DNA from: Candidatus Babelota bacterium
GTDB lineage: Bacteria; Babelota; Babeliae; Babelales; Vermiphilaceae
DNA: 64,000 bases
Reading direction: 5' to 3'
NCBI GenBank assembly: GCA_023382795.1
Contig: JAHDWT010000003.1
Coordinates: forward strand, 56,339-120,338
Positions within the stretch are counted from its first letter, which is position 1; every line of letters begins with the position of its first letter. Under the pieces are notes generated by a model. The model saw only the letters and a program-made list of their open reading frames with translations. It made no database searches and was not told the origin of the DNA. The position numbers and the translations under genes are program-made. Positions 33,426-41,962 of this stretch are shown here, in pieces.

Positions 33426-34010
33426 ATGCTGTATACCAGACAAGGCGATCAAGGAACCACAACAACACTTCGATCAAACGATCGCATAGCAAAGAGTACA
33501 CAACTCATAGAAGCGCTTGGCAGCGTAGATGAATTAAATTCTTTTATCGGTCTTTGCGCGGCTACGTCACAACGCAGCCATAATGGGAATTTTAGTCATC
33601 TGACGAAATCGTTGCAGGAGGTACAACATACGCTTTTTGTAATACAAGCAGAACTAGCCGGAGCACCACGCAAGACACTTTCTCAACATCATGTCGATGC
33701 ACTGGAAAATATGATTGCCAACCTTGAAAAAAAATTACGTCCCATCACTTCATTTATTGTTGCTGGGGGCTCAGAATTGTCCGCTCTTTTCGATGTGACT
33801 CGCACAGTTGCTCGAAGAGCAGAGCGCGCATTAGTACGCGCGCTGATGGATGATCCAAGCCTTGTAAGCCAATTCACGCAAGCTTTCATGAATCGAATCT
33901 CCAGTCTTTTTTATGTTTACGCTCGCTACGTCAATCAAGCAGAACATATAGCCGAGCAAGCACCCCGCCAACCGACATTGACTCAATTTTTATTACCGGA
34001 AAACGAGTAA
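33426..34010 (+). CDS. Cob(I)alamin adenosyltransferase, PduO type
   Basis: 194 residues. PduO/MMAB motifs: the opening YTRQGDQGTTTTL (ATP loop), EALGSVDELNSFIG and the C-terminal TRTVARRAERALV with catalytic Arg. It transfers adenosyl from ATP to cob(I)alamin to make coenzyme B12. A class II ribonucleotide reductase that needs this cofactor is coded 0.7 kb downstream, so the two form one functional unit for cobalamin salvage. ACGGAGAATCT precedes the ATG. No B12 synthesis genes are present; cobalamin is probably taken from the host. Confidence 0.9.
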   Translation: MLYTRQGDQGTTTTLRSNDRIAKSTQLIEALGSVDELNSFIGLCAATSQRSHNGNFSHLTKSLQEVQHTLFVIQAELAGAPRKTLSQHHVDALENMIANLEKKLRPITSFIVAGGSELSALFDVTRTVARRAERALVRALMDDPSLVSQFTQAFMNRISSLFYVYARYVNQAEHIAEQAPRQPTLTQFLLPENE

Positions 34011-34149
34011 TGGAGCGCATTTGATTTTTAATAAAAAATTAATAAGTGCTTGGAGTCAATTCAGCAAAAAAATACCGTATTAACCGTTAGATTTTTGAAA
34101 CAGATCCTGTTACCCTACTTGGTACCAAATCTATACCCAAGGAACTTAT

Positions 34150-34692
34150 ATGAACACAGCAAAAACCCTTCGTATGGCCATTTTTTTCGCTTATTCCGCC
34201 ATATGCTTACTAACTCGTCTGTTGCCATTTCGCCCATTACAAACATCGCTTATCCTCGCCATGCAAATGCCTATGAGCAGACAATGGGGATGCTCTGTTG
34301 GTTTTGTTTTTGGGTTCATAAACATGGTATCTTTTGATCTCATTACCGGTCATGTTGGATGGTGGACGCTAACCACCGCTATCAGCTATGGTGCATTGGC
34401 TTACTTAACACGAATATGTATCAATACCACCTCAGCCACTCGTTACCTATATGCAGCTCTTGTAGCAACACTAGGCTATGACATCCTGACGGGCATCATA
34501 CTTGGGCCATGGCTATTTGGACAGTCGTTGTTCGTAACGTGTATGGGTCAAATTCCTTTTACCATTATGCATCTTATTGCTAATGCCACGTTCTCATCGC
34601 TGCTAGGCACCTATCTTGAAACTGTAATGCAAAAAGAAGTTGTAGTGTCACCATCATTACGAAAAGAGCAAAAATCATGGCAAATGATATGA
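34150..34692 (+). CDS. Multi-pass membrane protein, ECF-transporter S-component-like
   Basis: 180 residues with five to six hydrophobic helices. Size, the FxxF-G-F/xN loop region and overall layout resemble the substrate-binding S subunit of ECF vitamin transporters (GFVFGFINMVSFDLITG, ALVATLGYDILTGIILG). It lies between the cobalamin adenosyltransferase and the B12-dependent reductase and overlaps the latter by 16 bases, so cobalamin or a precursor is the likely substrate. The energising EcfA/A'/T genes are not here. An unrelated membrane family is possible. AAGGAA precedes the ATG. Confidence 0.55.
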   Translation: MNTAKTLRMAIFFAYSAICLLTRLLPFRPLQTSLILAMQMPMSRQWGCSVGFVFGFINMVSFDLITGHVGWWTLTTAISYGALAYLTRICINTTSATRYLYAALVATLGYDILTGIILGPWLFGQSLFVTCMGQIPFTIMHLIANATFSSLLGTYLETVMQKEVVVSPSLRKEQKSWQMI

Positions 34693-36680
34693 TAATTGGC
34701 GCTCAGCGCATGTACACTCAAGAGGATGGTTTCACCATCAACAACCAAACACAACGCGTTCACAACCTTGCTCAAGAAAGTAAACAATATTTTCGTAACT
34801 CACTCGGCGAATTTGTGTATTACCGCACCTATTCACGATGGCTTGAACAAGAACAACGCCGCGAAACCTGGATAGAAACCGTTGAGCGTTACATCAATTT
34901 CATGAAAAAAAATATTGGTGACGCACTTACACAGCAAGAGTACCAAGAAGTTCATGACGCAATTTTACGACAAGAAGTGGTTCCTTCCATGCGTCTTTTG
35001 CAATTTGCTGGACGCGCGGCTGAAGCGACCAACGTATGCGCATACAATTGCTCCTTTGTCGCGCCTACTGCCTTAGAAGATTTTGCAGAAATCATGTACG
35101 TGCTTATGTGCGGAGCTGGCGTTGGTTTTTCAGTAGAACGTAAATTTATCTCACAGCTTCCCACCATTAAGATCCAGGAAACCAGCAAACCATTCAAGCA
35201 CATAGTTGCCGATAGCAGAGAGGGTTGGTGCGATGCATTAACTATCGGTCTTAACGCCTGGTTTAATGGCGAGGATGTCGAGTTCGACTTCTCACAATTA
35301 CGACCAGCAGGAGCCCGATTGCGCACCATGGGTGGTAAAAGCAGCGGTCCAGATCCTCTGAAAAATCTTCTTTCTTTCGCACGAGAAAAAATAATACGTA
35401 AACAAGGCCGTACATTATCAACACTCGACGTGCATGACATCATTTGTAAAATTGGCGAAGTCGTCGTTGCGGGAGGCGTACGCAGGAGTGCATTGATTTC
35501 TCTTTCGGATCTGCACGACGAAGAATTACGGGATGCAAAACAAGGAGCCTTTTATCTGAACGAGCCGCAACGCTCTCTTGCCAACAATTCAGCTACTTAC
35601 CACGAAAAACCAAGCAGCCAAGAATTTTTGCAAGAATGGCTTTCACTCATGAAAAGCGGCACCGGTGAACGAGGAATCTTTAATCGTGGTGGCCTTAAAA
35701 AAACCCTTCCAACACGCCGTCTTACAAGCTCAGAACAATTTATCGACACGTTCGGCACTAATCCTTGTGGTGAGATTATTTTGCGCTCTAAGCAATTTTG
35801 TAACCTCACAGAAATTATCGCTCGCGAAGAAGATGACTTGACTTCACTACTACGCAAGATGCGTATCGCTGCATTATTAGGAACATATCAATCAACACTC
35901 ACTAATTTTCCTTATTTATCCGAAACTTGGAAAAAAAACTGTGAAGAAGAACGCCTACTTGGTATCTCCATCACAGGGCAGTGGGACTGCAGAGCAGTAA
36001 GAAATCCGGAAACATTACAGCAACTCAAAAAAGAAGCAATTGATTATAATCGTAGTTATGCACGACGTTTTGGCATCAACCAATCGGCAAGCATCACGTG
36101 CGTAAAACCATCCGGTACCGTATCCAAAGTATTCGATACCGCATCTGGTATTCATCCACGATTCGCGCACTACTACATTCAACGAATCCGCATAGCATCA
36201 ACTGATGCTCTTTTTAAAATGCTTAAAGATCAAGGAGTACCTTATCATCCCGAAGTAGGTCAGTCTGCCGAAAATGCAACAACATATGTTCTCGAATTCC
36301 CGGTACAATCACCCGCTGGTGCCGTATGCAAAGATCAGATTTCTGCCATAGAACAGCTTGAATACTGGAAGATGGTTAAGGAGCATTATACCGAGCACAA
36401 CCCTTCAGTAACTATTTACATCGGTGAAGACGAATGGATTGAATGCGCTCATTGGCTATACAAAAATTGGGATATCATCGGTGGACTTTCATTTTTACCC
36501 CGAACCAATCACGTATATCAGCTCGCACCTTATGAAGAAATTGACAAAAAGCGCTATGAAGAACTCGCACAAAAAATGGCGCATATTGATTTTTCAAAAA
36601 TACTAGAATATGAAGCTCAAGATGAAACTACTCAAACTCTGGAGTTAGCATGCGCAGCTGGTAATTGTGAGCTTATCTAA
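34677..36680 (+). CDS. nrdJ: Adenosylcobalamin-dependent ribonucleoside-triphosphate reductase (class II)
   Basis: 667 residues, like the monomeric Lactobacillus leichmannii enzyme. Active-site Cys: YNCSF (C125), NPCGEI with the thiyl Cys and FCNLTEI; the C-terminal redox pair is in CAAGNCELI (C659 and C664). The radical site pattern ITGQWDC and the PSGTVSKVFDTASGIHPRFA stretch are intact. It makes deoxyribonucleotides with coenzyme B12 and needs no oxygen, so it works with or without O2. It overlaps the ECF-S-like gene and ends at a strong terminator. Confidence 0.95.
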   Translation: MANDMIIGAQRMYTQEDGFTINNQTQRVHNLAQESKQYFRNSLGEFVYYRTYSRWLEQEQRRETWIETVERYINFMKKNIGDALTQQEYQEVHDAILRQEVVPSMRLLQFAGRAAEATNVCAYNCSFVAPTALEDFAEIMYVLMCGAGVGFSVERKFISQLPTIKIQETSKPFKHIVADSREGWCDALTIGLNAWFNGEDVEFDFSQLRPAGARLRTMGGKSSGPDPLKNLLSFAREKIIRKQGRTLSTLDVHDIICKIGEVVVAGGVRRSALISLSDLHDEELRDAKQGAFYLNEPQRSLANNSATYHEKPSSQEFLQEWLSLMKSGTGERGIFNRGGLKKTLPTRRLTSSEQFIDTFGTNPCGEIILRSKQFCNLTEIIAREEDDLTSLLRKMRIAALLGTYQSTLTNFPYLSETWKKNCEEERLLGISITGQWDCRAVRNPETLQQLKKEAIDYNRSYARRFGINQSASITCVKPSGTVSKVFDTASGIHPRFAHYYIQRIRIASTDALFKMLKDQGVPYHPEVGQSAENATTYVLEFPVQSPAGAVCKDQISAIEQLEYWKMVKEHYTEHNPSVTIYIGEDEWIECAHWLYKNWDIIGGLSFLPRTNHVYQLAPYEEIDKKRYEELAQKMAHIDFSKILEYEAQDETTQTLELACAAGNCELI

Positions 36681-36691
36681 TCTGTATATAT

Positions 36692-36726
36692 AAAAACCGC
36701 ATCAACATACTATTGATGCGGTTTTT
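36692..36726. terminator. Bidirectional intrinsic terminator between nrdJ and nusB
   Basis: AAAAACCGCATCAA (36692-36705) pairs with TTGATGCGGTTTTT (36713-36726), 14 pairs around a 7-base loop. T-runs follow on both strands, so it can end nrdJ and the nusB transcript. Confidence 0.88.
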
Positions 36727-36752
36727 ATTTTATTCATAGTTAAGTGCAAAAA

Positions 36753-37277
36753 TTACGCTTTCTGGTCGCCCTCAACTACTTCTTGTTTGTCCAGCGGATA
36801 TCCATGTGCTTTAGCAAATTCGTCAAGCACCCCATTTACAAACTTGTAGGCATCCTTCTCTGCAAAGCACTTGGCAAGCTCTATGGCTTCATTGATGACT
36901 ACTGTTGCTGGCGTCTCTTCTTGCTGTAATTCCCAAAGCGCCATACGCAAGACAAGCTTGGTACATACGCCAATACGCTCAAGACGCCAATTAGATAGAA
37001 AAGGCAACAAATCTTGATCTAGTTTTTCTCGTTCCGCTATGATTCGTTCCGCTTGTAGAACAGCATCACTTTGCAAAGGAATTTCTATATTAAACCATCG
37101 GCTCAAATTTTCTGCTATAGCATTGATTGATGATTGATAATCAAATGATTCTGCAGCGTATAAGAGATGGAACATAAGACTGCGAATATCACGCCGAGAC
37201 AAATTAGCGTATACCATTGCATCATCGCCACATTCTGATGTCTCAAAAAAGTCGCGGGGATCTCTAGAATTAGTCAT
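36753..37277 (-). CDS. nusB: Transcription antitermination factor NusB
   Basis: 174 residues, all helical. NusB features include NLSRRDIRSLMFHLLYAAESFDYQ and the C-terminal RMALWELQQEETPATVVINEAIELAKCFAEKDAYKFVNGVLD. With NusE (S10) it binds boxA RNA and supports full-length rRNA transcription. It follows efp by 22 bases in the same direction, an efp-nusB pairing known from many bacteria. A short acidic/basic tail extends beyond the core. Confidence 0.93.
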   Translation of the reverse strand: MTNSRDPRDFFETSECGDDAMVYANLSRRDIRSLMFHLLYAAESFDYQSSINAIAENLSRWFNIEIPLQSDAVLQAERIIAEREKLDQDLLPFLSNWRLERIGVCTKLVLRMALWELQQEETPATVVINEAIELAKCFAEKDAYKFVNGVLDEFAKAHGYPLDKQEVVEGDQKA

Positions 37278-37299
37278 ACGTTAAGCACCCATTATGTTG

Positions 37300-37866
37300 T
37301 TATTTCTTTACTCGCTCGATGTATTTTGAATCGCGTGTATCAACCTTGATGGTATCACCAGCTTCAACAAATAGAGGCGCCTGAAGAACAAGACCGGTTT
37401 CTAGGGTAACTTGCTTGCTTCCACCACCTTGTGCCGTGTCACCCTTGACCCCAGGAGGAGCCTCTGTAACCTGCAACTCCATAAAAAGAGGCGGAGTAAC
37501 TGCTATTGGCCTTGTACCAAAATAGAGAACAGTATAAATAATCTGTTCTTTAAGAAAATCCAAGACATCACTGATCTGATTTTCATTCAGAGCAATCTGC
37601 TCAAAAGACTCTTGATCCATAAAATTGTATAGATCATCTTCTTTGTAGAGGTACTGCATTTCACGATAATCGAGATCTGGTTCAGGAAACTTTTCACCCG
37701 AGCGGAAAAGCTCTTCATGCACCAACCCAGTAATCATATTTTTCATCTTTGTACGCACAAAGGCGCCACCTTTACCAGGTTTAACATGATGATATTCAAG
37801 CACCATATATGGTTCATCCTTGAATAGGATTTTAGCACCCTTTTTAAAATCAGACGTTGAAATCAC
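37300..37866 (-). CDS. efp: Translation elongation factor P
   Basis: 188 residues with three beta-barrel domains. The KOW-like N-terminal domain has YHHVKPGKGGAFVRTKMKN, where the modifiable Lys sits in the PGKGG loop, and the C-terminal EF-P signature is present (TGLVLQAPLFVEAGDTIKVDTRDSKYIERV). It relieves ribosome stalling at polyproline. The ATG at 37866 is close to a promoter-like pair on the minus strand. It is first in the efp-nusB unit. Confidence 0.95.
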   Translation of the reverse strand: MISTSDFKKGAKILFKDEPYMVLEYHHVKPGKGGAFVRTKMKNMITGLVHEELFRSGEKFPEPDLDYREMQYLYKEDDLYNFMDQESFEQIALNENQISDVLDFLKEQIIYTVLYFGTRPIAVTPPLFMELQVTEAPPGVKGDTAQGGGSKQVTLETGLVLQAPLFVEAGDTIKVDTRDSKYIERVKK

Positions 37867-37900
37867 ACCGCGTCCTTTATGTATTAGAGATAATTAAATG

Positions 37901-37930
37901 GTTATATTCAGTATAGAAAAGTATGATCAA
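37901..37930 (-). promoter_or_regulatory. Putative efp-nusB promoter
   Basis: On the minus strand TTGATC (37930-37925) and TATAAC (37906-37901) are 18 bases apart, about 35 bases upstream of the efp start. Matches to consensus are 4/6 and 5/6. Confidence 0.4.
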
Positions 37931-38073
37931 AAAGCAATTTTACTCTGTTAGCCGCTGCTACCAGTAGACCAAGATATATGGTCCCACTGAGCTTTACAGT
38001 GCCCAATACCAATGTAATACTGTAACTTATTTAGAGCAACCAAAATTCCCAAAAGCAATTATTAAGGATTTTT

Positions 38074-38799
38074 ATGCATAACCCAAAGATAAAACATGTT
38101 CTCATGGCTCTGACCATAGGTTTAACATCATTCCAGAATATCCATCCTGCACCACATAAAAAATCACAAAACATAGCGAGGCAAGCACATATAGTTGCTA
38201 GCACTCAAGCTGCACATAAAGAAAAAAGGATTGAGGAATCACCAAAACCCGCATCTTCATCTAGCATAACACCAACCTATGGGAGACAGGTACTTACCGC
38301 ATTAACCGCTATTGTTGTATTCGCAGCTCAAATTCAAGCAGGAGGAGCTGAACTTCCCTGCCATCTTAGAGGAGTTGCTCTTGGCGATAGAAGTTCTGGC
38401 GTCTATGGTGCTTGTGGTGATTCGCAAACCTATTACCGCTCACTCTCCGCACAATTAAACCCACCAACCGAAAGACAATTATTCTATCAAACACAATTGA
38501 ATCGTATTGAAACTGGAGGAAATAGTTGGCATGCTCAGCAGCCAAGACCTGAGCCTTTCAAGCCTATTATCTCACCAATTATTTCTCACCAACCAAAGCC
38601 AATCCCTCAGCCGCAGCCTCCTGTTGAAGAAAAGAAGAATCTACCTGAACATGCCTACACCGCATCTGGACATTTACCACATGTTGGCGGAACACTTGCA
38701 GGCATCGATCTCGATGAACTTTACAAAACAGGACAACTCAAAACGTGCCCCGGAGAAGGCTGTCCCGGTCCATGTGCTGGTGGAGATTGTCGCCAGTAA
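38074..38799 (+). CDS. Exported proline-rich protein with a Cys/Gly tail, unknown function
   Basis: 241 residues. A signal peptide or anchor covers about 8-26; a second hydrophobic stretch lies near 72-92 (VLTALTAIVVFAAQIQAGG). A Pro-rich region (KPIPQPQPPVEEKK) follows, and the C-terminus is CPGEGCPGPCAGGDC with four Cys in 15 residues. Two more Cys sit in the middle. No known family; the Cys-rich tail could bind metal or form disulfides after export. TTAAGGAT precedes the ATG and a clear terminator follows. Confidence 0.55.
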   Translation: MHNPKIKHVLMALTIGLTSFQNIHPAPHKKSQNIARQAHIVASTQAAHKEKRIEESPKPASSSSITPTYGRQVLTALTAIVVFAAQIQAGGAELPCHLRGVALGDRSSGVYGACGDSQTYYRSLSAQLNPPTERQLFYQTQLNRIETGGNSWHAQQPRPEPFKPIISPIISHQPKPIPQPQPPVEEKKNLPEHAYTASGHLPHVGGTLAGIDLDELYKTGQLKTCPGEGCPGPCAGGDCRQ

Positions 38800-38820
38800 A
38801 ATGAATATAAACATTATCTT

Positions 38821-38864
38821 AAAAAGCAGTCTCCCTTCAAATGGTTGAAGAGAGACTGCTTTTT
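38821..38864 (+). terminator. Intrinsic terminator of the 38074 gene
   Basis: AAAAAGCAGTCTC (38821-38833) pairs with GAGACTGCTTTTT (38852-38864), and CTTCAA/TTGAAG extends the stem inside. It lies 22 bases after the stop. Confidence 0.85.
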
Positions 38865-38947
38865 AGAGCTTGCCGGAAAATTAAATATATGATTTTTGAC
38901 AAAAACTTCTTACAGGTATTTTGAATAAGAGTCTTAGTGCCACTATG

Positions 38948-39475
38948 TTAAGTATCTTCACCAAGTCTAGCTCCCAACTTACTTCGTAAATCTCTTATCT
39001 GTCTTTTTGTTTCCATTATCTTATTCGCAGTATCTTCATATTCTTCATTAATTTTCTGTGTTCTTTGCCTCGACTCTTCCCGAATTCTTTTTGCTTGTTG
39101 TGCGATTGTCTCAGTATCCCTTTGTAACAATTCGAGATATACCTTATGATCTTCGCTCGATTGCAAAGACGTCATTTTATCAAGAAATACTCTTTTTTTT
39201 CGATAAAACTCGCATAGAGACGAGTCACTTGAATAATCATCCATTTTGGGTGTAACAGAGTTTTGATATAAATCTCTCAATTGTAAGTATAATTCATATG
39301 ATCCACCTACAATTAATATCCACGGAACAATTTTAGCCAAATCATTCCCCTGTAACATTTTACGCCATGAGGATTCGGGTAAAATAGTTATTGCTCCACC
39401 TGAAAAACAGATCAATAAAATTATTCGTAACGTAGTACAATAATTTCGCATTCGAAAAAATAAATGAATAAACAA
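38948..39475 (-). CDS. Exported coiled-coil protein, copy of the AAA+ protein's C-terminal tail
   Basis: 175 residues from a TTG at 39475 (GGGG six bases upstream); an ATG at 39451 is the alternative. A hydrophobic segment (LRIILLICFSGGAI) is followed by a second near residue 50 and a long coiled coil (about 85-175). From FYRKKRVFLDKMTSLQSSEDHK onward it closely matches the last 90 residues of the AAA+ protein at 40040 (FYKRKEVFLDKMASLQSDENHK), ending SKLGARLGEDT versus KKLAARIGDKAS. It is thus a truncated paralogue that kept the signal, the membrane-near part and the tail but no ATPase domain. It could compete for, or bind, the same partner. Confidence 0.6.
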   Translation of the reverse strand: MFIHLFFRMRNYCTTLRIILLICFSGGAITILPESSWRKMLQGNDLAKIVPWILIVGGSYELYLQLRDLYQNSVTPKMDDYSSDSSLCEFYRKKRVFLDKMTSLQSSEDHKVYLELLQRDTETIAQQAKRIREESRQRTQKINEEYEDTANKIMETKRQIRDLRSKLGARLGEDT

Positions 39476-39552
39476 TTTTTACCCCGCTTAAGAATATGAG
39501 AATATAAGATTATTCTTGATAGTGAGCAACTGAATCACGCCATTCAAAATCT

Positions 39553-39977
39553 TTATTCAGGGGCATTGTTCAGGCACGCATATATGCACAAATACATACT
39601 TCTACTCTGAGCATTCATTTCTTTATGAGTAATTAGTTCTTCAGTTCTCTTTTGTAAATTAGCCTTTAATTCTACATTTTCATCATTTAAACTTTTATTT
39701 TTATTTATTCCTTCTTCTAATTGTTTACGCAACAGCGACATTTCCTCTTGCGTTTGTTCAAGGCTTTTTTGGAGCTTGTCTACCTCTTTCTCCGCTACAA
39801 GCTTCGCCTGCACTCGTGGATCATCTTTCGGATCAACCTCTTTTTTACCCCAAATAGATTTGCCCGCTTTGATAAGATAGCTTGCTATAATCACACCGCT
39901 TGCTATGGTCACTGGTTCCACGGCACATACATGTGGTGTAAATCCATCAATACGGCAATAATAAAATATTTTTTCAT
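39553..39977 (-). CDS. Coiled-coil protein whose signal peptide is split off by a frameshift
   Basis: The main frame (39553-39921) encodes EPVTIASGVIIASYLIKAGK, a charged linker and a coiled coil (about 45-105) but has only a GTG at 39921 without ribosome site. Upstream in another frame an ATG at 39977 with AAGGAC at 39985-39990 starts MKKYFIIAVLM. Adding one G to the GG at 39944-39945 joins the two into MKKYFIIAVLMGFTPHVCA-VEPV, a good signal peptide with a VCA cleavage site. The gene is therefore probably a broken or slipped exported protein. Its place behind the AAA+ gene suggests a shared role. Confidence 0.55.
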
Positions 39978-40039
39978 AAATGAAGTCCTTATAATTAAAG
40001 TTTTATTTTTTCAATGGAATTTAAAGATAGCTATAAATT

Positions 40040-41950
40040 TTAAGACGCTTTATCGCCGATTCTAGCTGCGAGCTTTTTCTTTAACGCAATGAGCATCTTT
40101 TTATGTTCTAGACGAACCTTTTCCGCTTCACTGAGCTCTTTGATCATCCGCTGCTCTCTCTGCTCTGTCTCTTCTCTGATCCTTTTTGTTTCTTGTGTAA
40201 TTCTTTCAGTATCTTTTTTCAGTACTTCCATATGCATTTTATGGTTCTCGTCTGATTGCAAAGATGCCATTTTATCAAGAAATACTTCTTTTCGTTTGTA
40301 AAAATTAAATAATGCTCTATTTTCGGGCGTAAGGTAATCCGTATTTTTTTCAAAAAAACTTATAATGGTAACCACTATATCCGCAAAATGATCGCCCATA
40401 ACTGTCAACGGTAACGTTGAATTACTTAATAAAGACCAAGTCTTGCGACCCACCAGTGGCCACGGTACTTTACCTATGTTCGATACTGCCCCTGTTAATA
40501 CAATGAGACATGCTTCCCGGTACTTGAAGTTATTAAAAGGATTCTTAAACAATCCCGATTCAACAGGAGAATCTTCTAATTTGCTACTACTTTCGGCTTT
40601 CTTTATACCATTATCGGACTGTTCCATAATGGATCTAATCGTCATGATAGCTTGATCGGTCAGATCAGATTGTGCCATATAATAATCAAGCGTTGAGAAC
40701 AAAGAATCAAAAAACCTCATCGATTTATCTTCATGTCCTGCGAGCAGCGCTTTTATTTTTGCGTCATCAAAGCATAGATCATAATATTGTCTTAGTATAT
40801 GCAAGTCAGTTCGTGATATTTTTGCACACCCTGCTAAAAAAATGCTCGTCTCATGTCGAAGAAATTCTGATAAATTCGCTATCTCTTGATCAATTATTTT
40901 AATACTTTCGTCATCTTTTTTCTTTTGATTAATTCCCTTTATCTTGAAAACCATATGGTTTAGGATTTTTTCAAAGTCGACTGATGTAGCTGCATACTCT
41001 CTTCGCAACCTCTCATTCTGTTTCTTAAACTCAGACAACTTATGCTTTTTATCGCGAAAATCATTATTAAGATAATATGCTTCAAGATCATTAATGACTT
41101 GCTCAAAACCGGCTAAAGCTTTTTCATCATCAAGCGTCTTAAGGATGCTTCTCCCTTCATGGATAAAGCCATCAATCTTAATAGTGTCAATGTCTGTAGC
41201 ATCTAAGGCTGCGATCACATCATCAGACAATGTAACCAATTGTCTCCAAGAGGCAGCTTCTTTGCCGAATGCTATTGCAGCTCTTTCTATCTTGCCCAAT
41301 GGCCAATTCATCAACATTGCTTTGAAAGCAAGATAGACTTCACCTCGAGAAAACGGATCGATATGAATATATTCACATCGATCTTTAAATTCTTTTGCAC
41401 ACAACTCAAACCTATTAGTAGTGCCTATAATAAATAACTTTTTATTTTCTTTATATTTATCCACTAATACATCAAATGCCTGATAAGCGCTCTTTACCTC
41501 ATTATTAGAAGCATTTTGTATAGGTATAGCTATAGCGTCAATCTCTTCAAAAATGATAACCGCCCTCTGCCTTGTTTTATTTATATGTTTTTCTGCCTTA
41601 TCAAAGGCCTCCTCAATAATTTTTACACCACTACCCATGGTGCCAGAAGAAAAGATTATCGATGTATTAATAATAATCGGTAAACTTTTCGTTTGTTTAA
41701 CAAATTCTCTGGCTACTGTTGATTTTCCTATTCCAGGATCACCTCCTAAAATCAATACGTTTTTATGCTTTGTTTCTACGGAAGCAGCAAATTGCTCCAT
41801 CACGATACATAAACGTATCGGCAACAATCGCACAAAATCGTCTCCCTTAAGCAAACATTGTGATTCGCATGCCTTCAAACCAGAACTCACCAAAAGAGTG
41901 ATATTGATTAACCCGATGCGTAGTATATTTTTCTTGATAAATAGACGCAT
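40040..41950 (-). CDS. Exported or membrane-anchored AAA+ ATPase with coiled-coil tail
   Basis: 636 residues. A signal-like N-terminus (1-28, ILRIGLINITLLVSSGLKAC) comes directly before an AAA+ core: Walker A GGDPGIGKST (69-78), Walker B VIIFEEID (131-138), sensor 1 in FIIGTTNR (N179) and a candidate arginine finger at R191. A helical middle has a coiled coil near 300-350; a hydrophobic stretch near 480-530 and a coiled coil to the end follow. The ATPase motifs look functional. GAGGT precedes the ATG. The next gene upstream is a related protein without Walker A. Which side of the membrane the domain faces is the key open point, since ATP is absent outside the cytosol unless the protein enters a host. 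Confidence 0.75.
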   Translation of the reverse strand: MRLFIKKNILRIGLINITLLVSSGLKACESQCLLKGDDFVRLLPIRLCIVMEQFAASVETKHKNVLILGGDPGIGKSTVAREFVKQTKSLPIIINTSIIFSSGTMGSGVKIIEEAFDKAEKHINKTRQRAVIIFEEIDAIAIPIQNASNNEVKSAYQAFDVLVDKYKENKKLFIIGTTNRFELCAKEFKDRCEYIHIDPFSRGEVYLAFKAMLMNWPLGKIERAAIAFGKEAASWRQLVTLSDDVIAALDATDIDTIKIDGFIHEGRSILKTLDDEKALAGFEQVINDLEAYYLNNDFRDKKHKLSEFKKQNERLRREYAATSVDFEKILNHMVFKIKGINQKKKDDESIKIIDQEIANLSEFLRHETSIFLAGCAKISRTDLHILRQYYDLCFDDAKIKALLAGHEDKSMRFFDSLFSTLDYYMAQSDLTDQAIMTIRSIMEQSDNGIKKAESSSKLEDSPVESGLFKNPFNNFKYREACLIVLTGAVSNIGKVPWPLVGRKTWSLLSNSTLPLTVMGDHFADIVVTIISFFEKNTDYLTPENRALFNFYKRKEVFLDKMASLQSDENHKMHMEVLKKDTERITQETKRIREETEQREQRMIKELSEAEKVRLEHKKMLIALKKKLAARIGDKAS

Positions 41951-41962
41951 AAATTACCTCAA

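Noticed and set aside
33332..34149. Cobalamin riboswitch near the B12 genes
   Set aside because: The gaps before the adenosyltransferase and ECF-S-like genes (94 and 139 bases) show no B12-box-like sequence and are too short for the full structure.
34952..35443. 163-codon open frame antisense to nrdJ
   Set aside because: It mirrors the codon structure of the reductase gene; composition is Ser/Arg-rich noise and there is no ribosome site.
38821..38864. CRISPR-like or other repeat unit from the strong hairpin
   Set aside because: The inverted repeat occurs once, directly after a stop codon and with a T-run, so it is a terminator. I found no array of direct repeats anywhere in the window.
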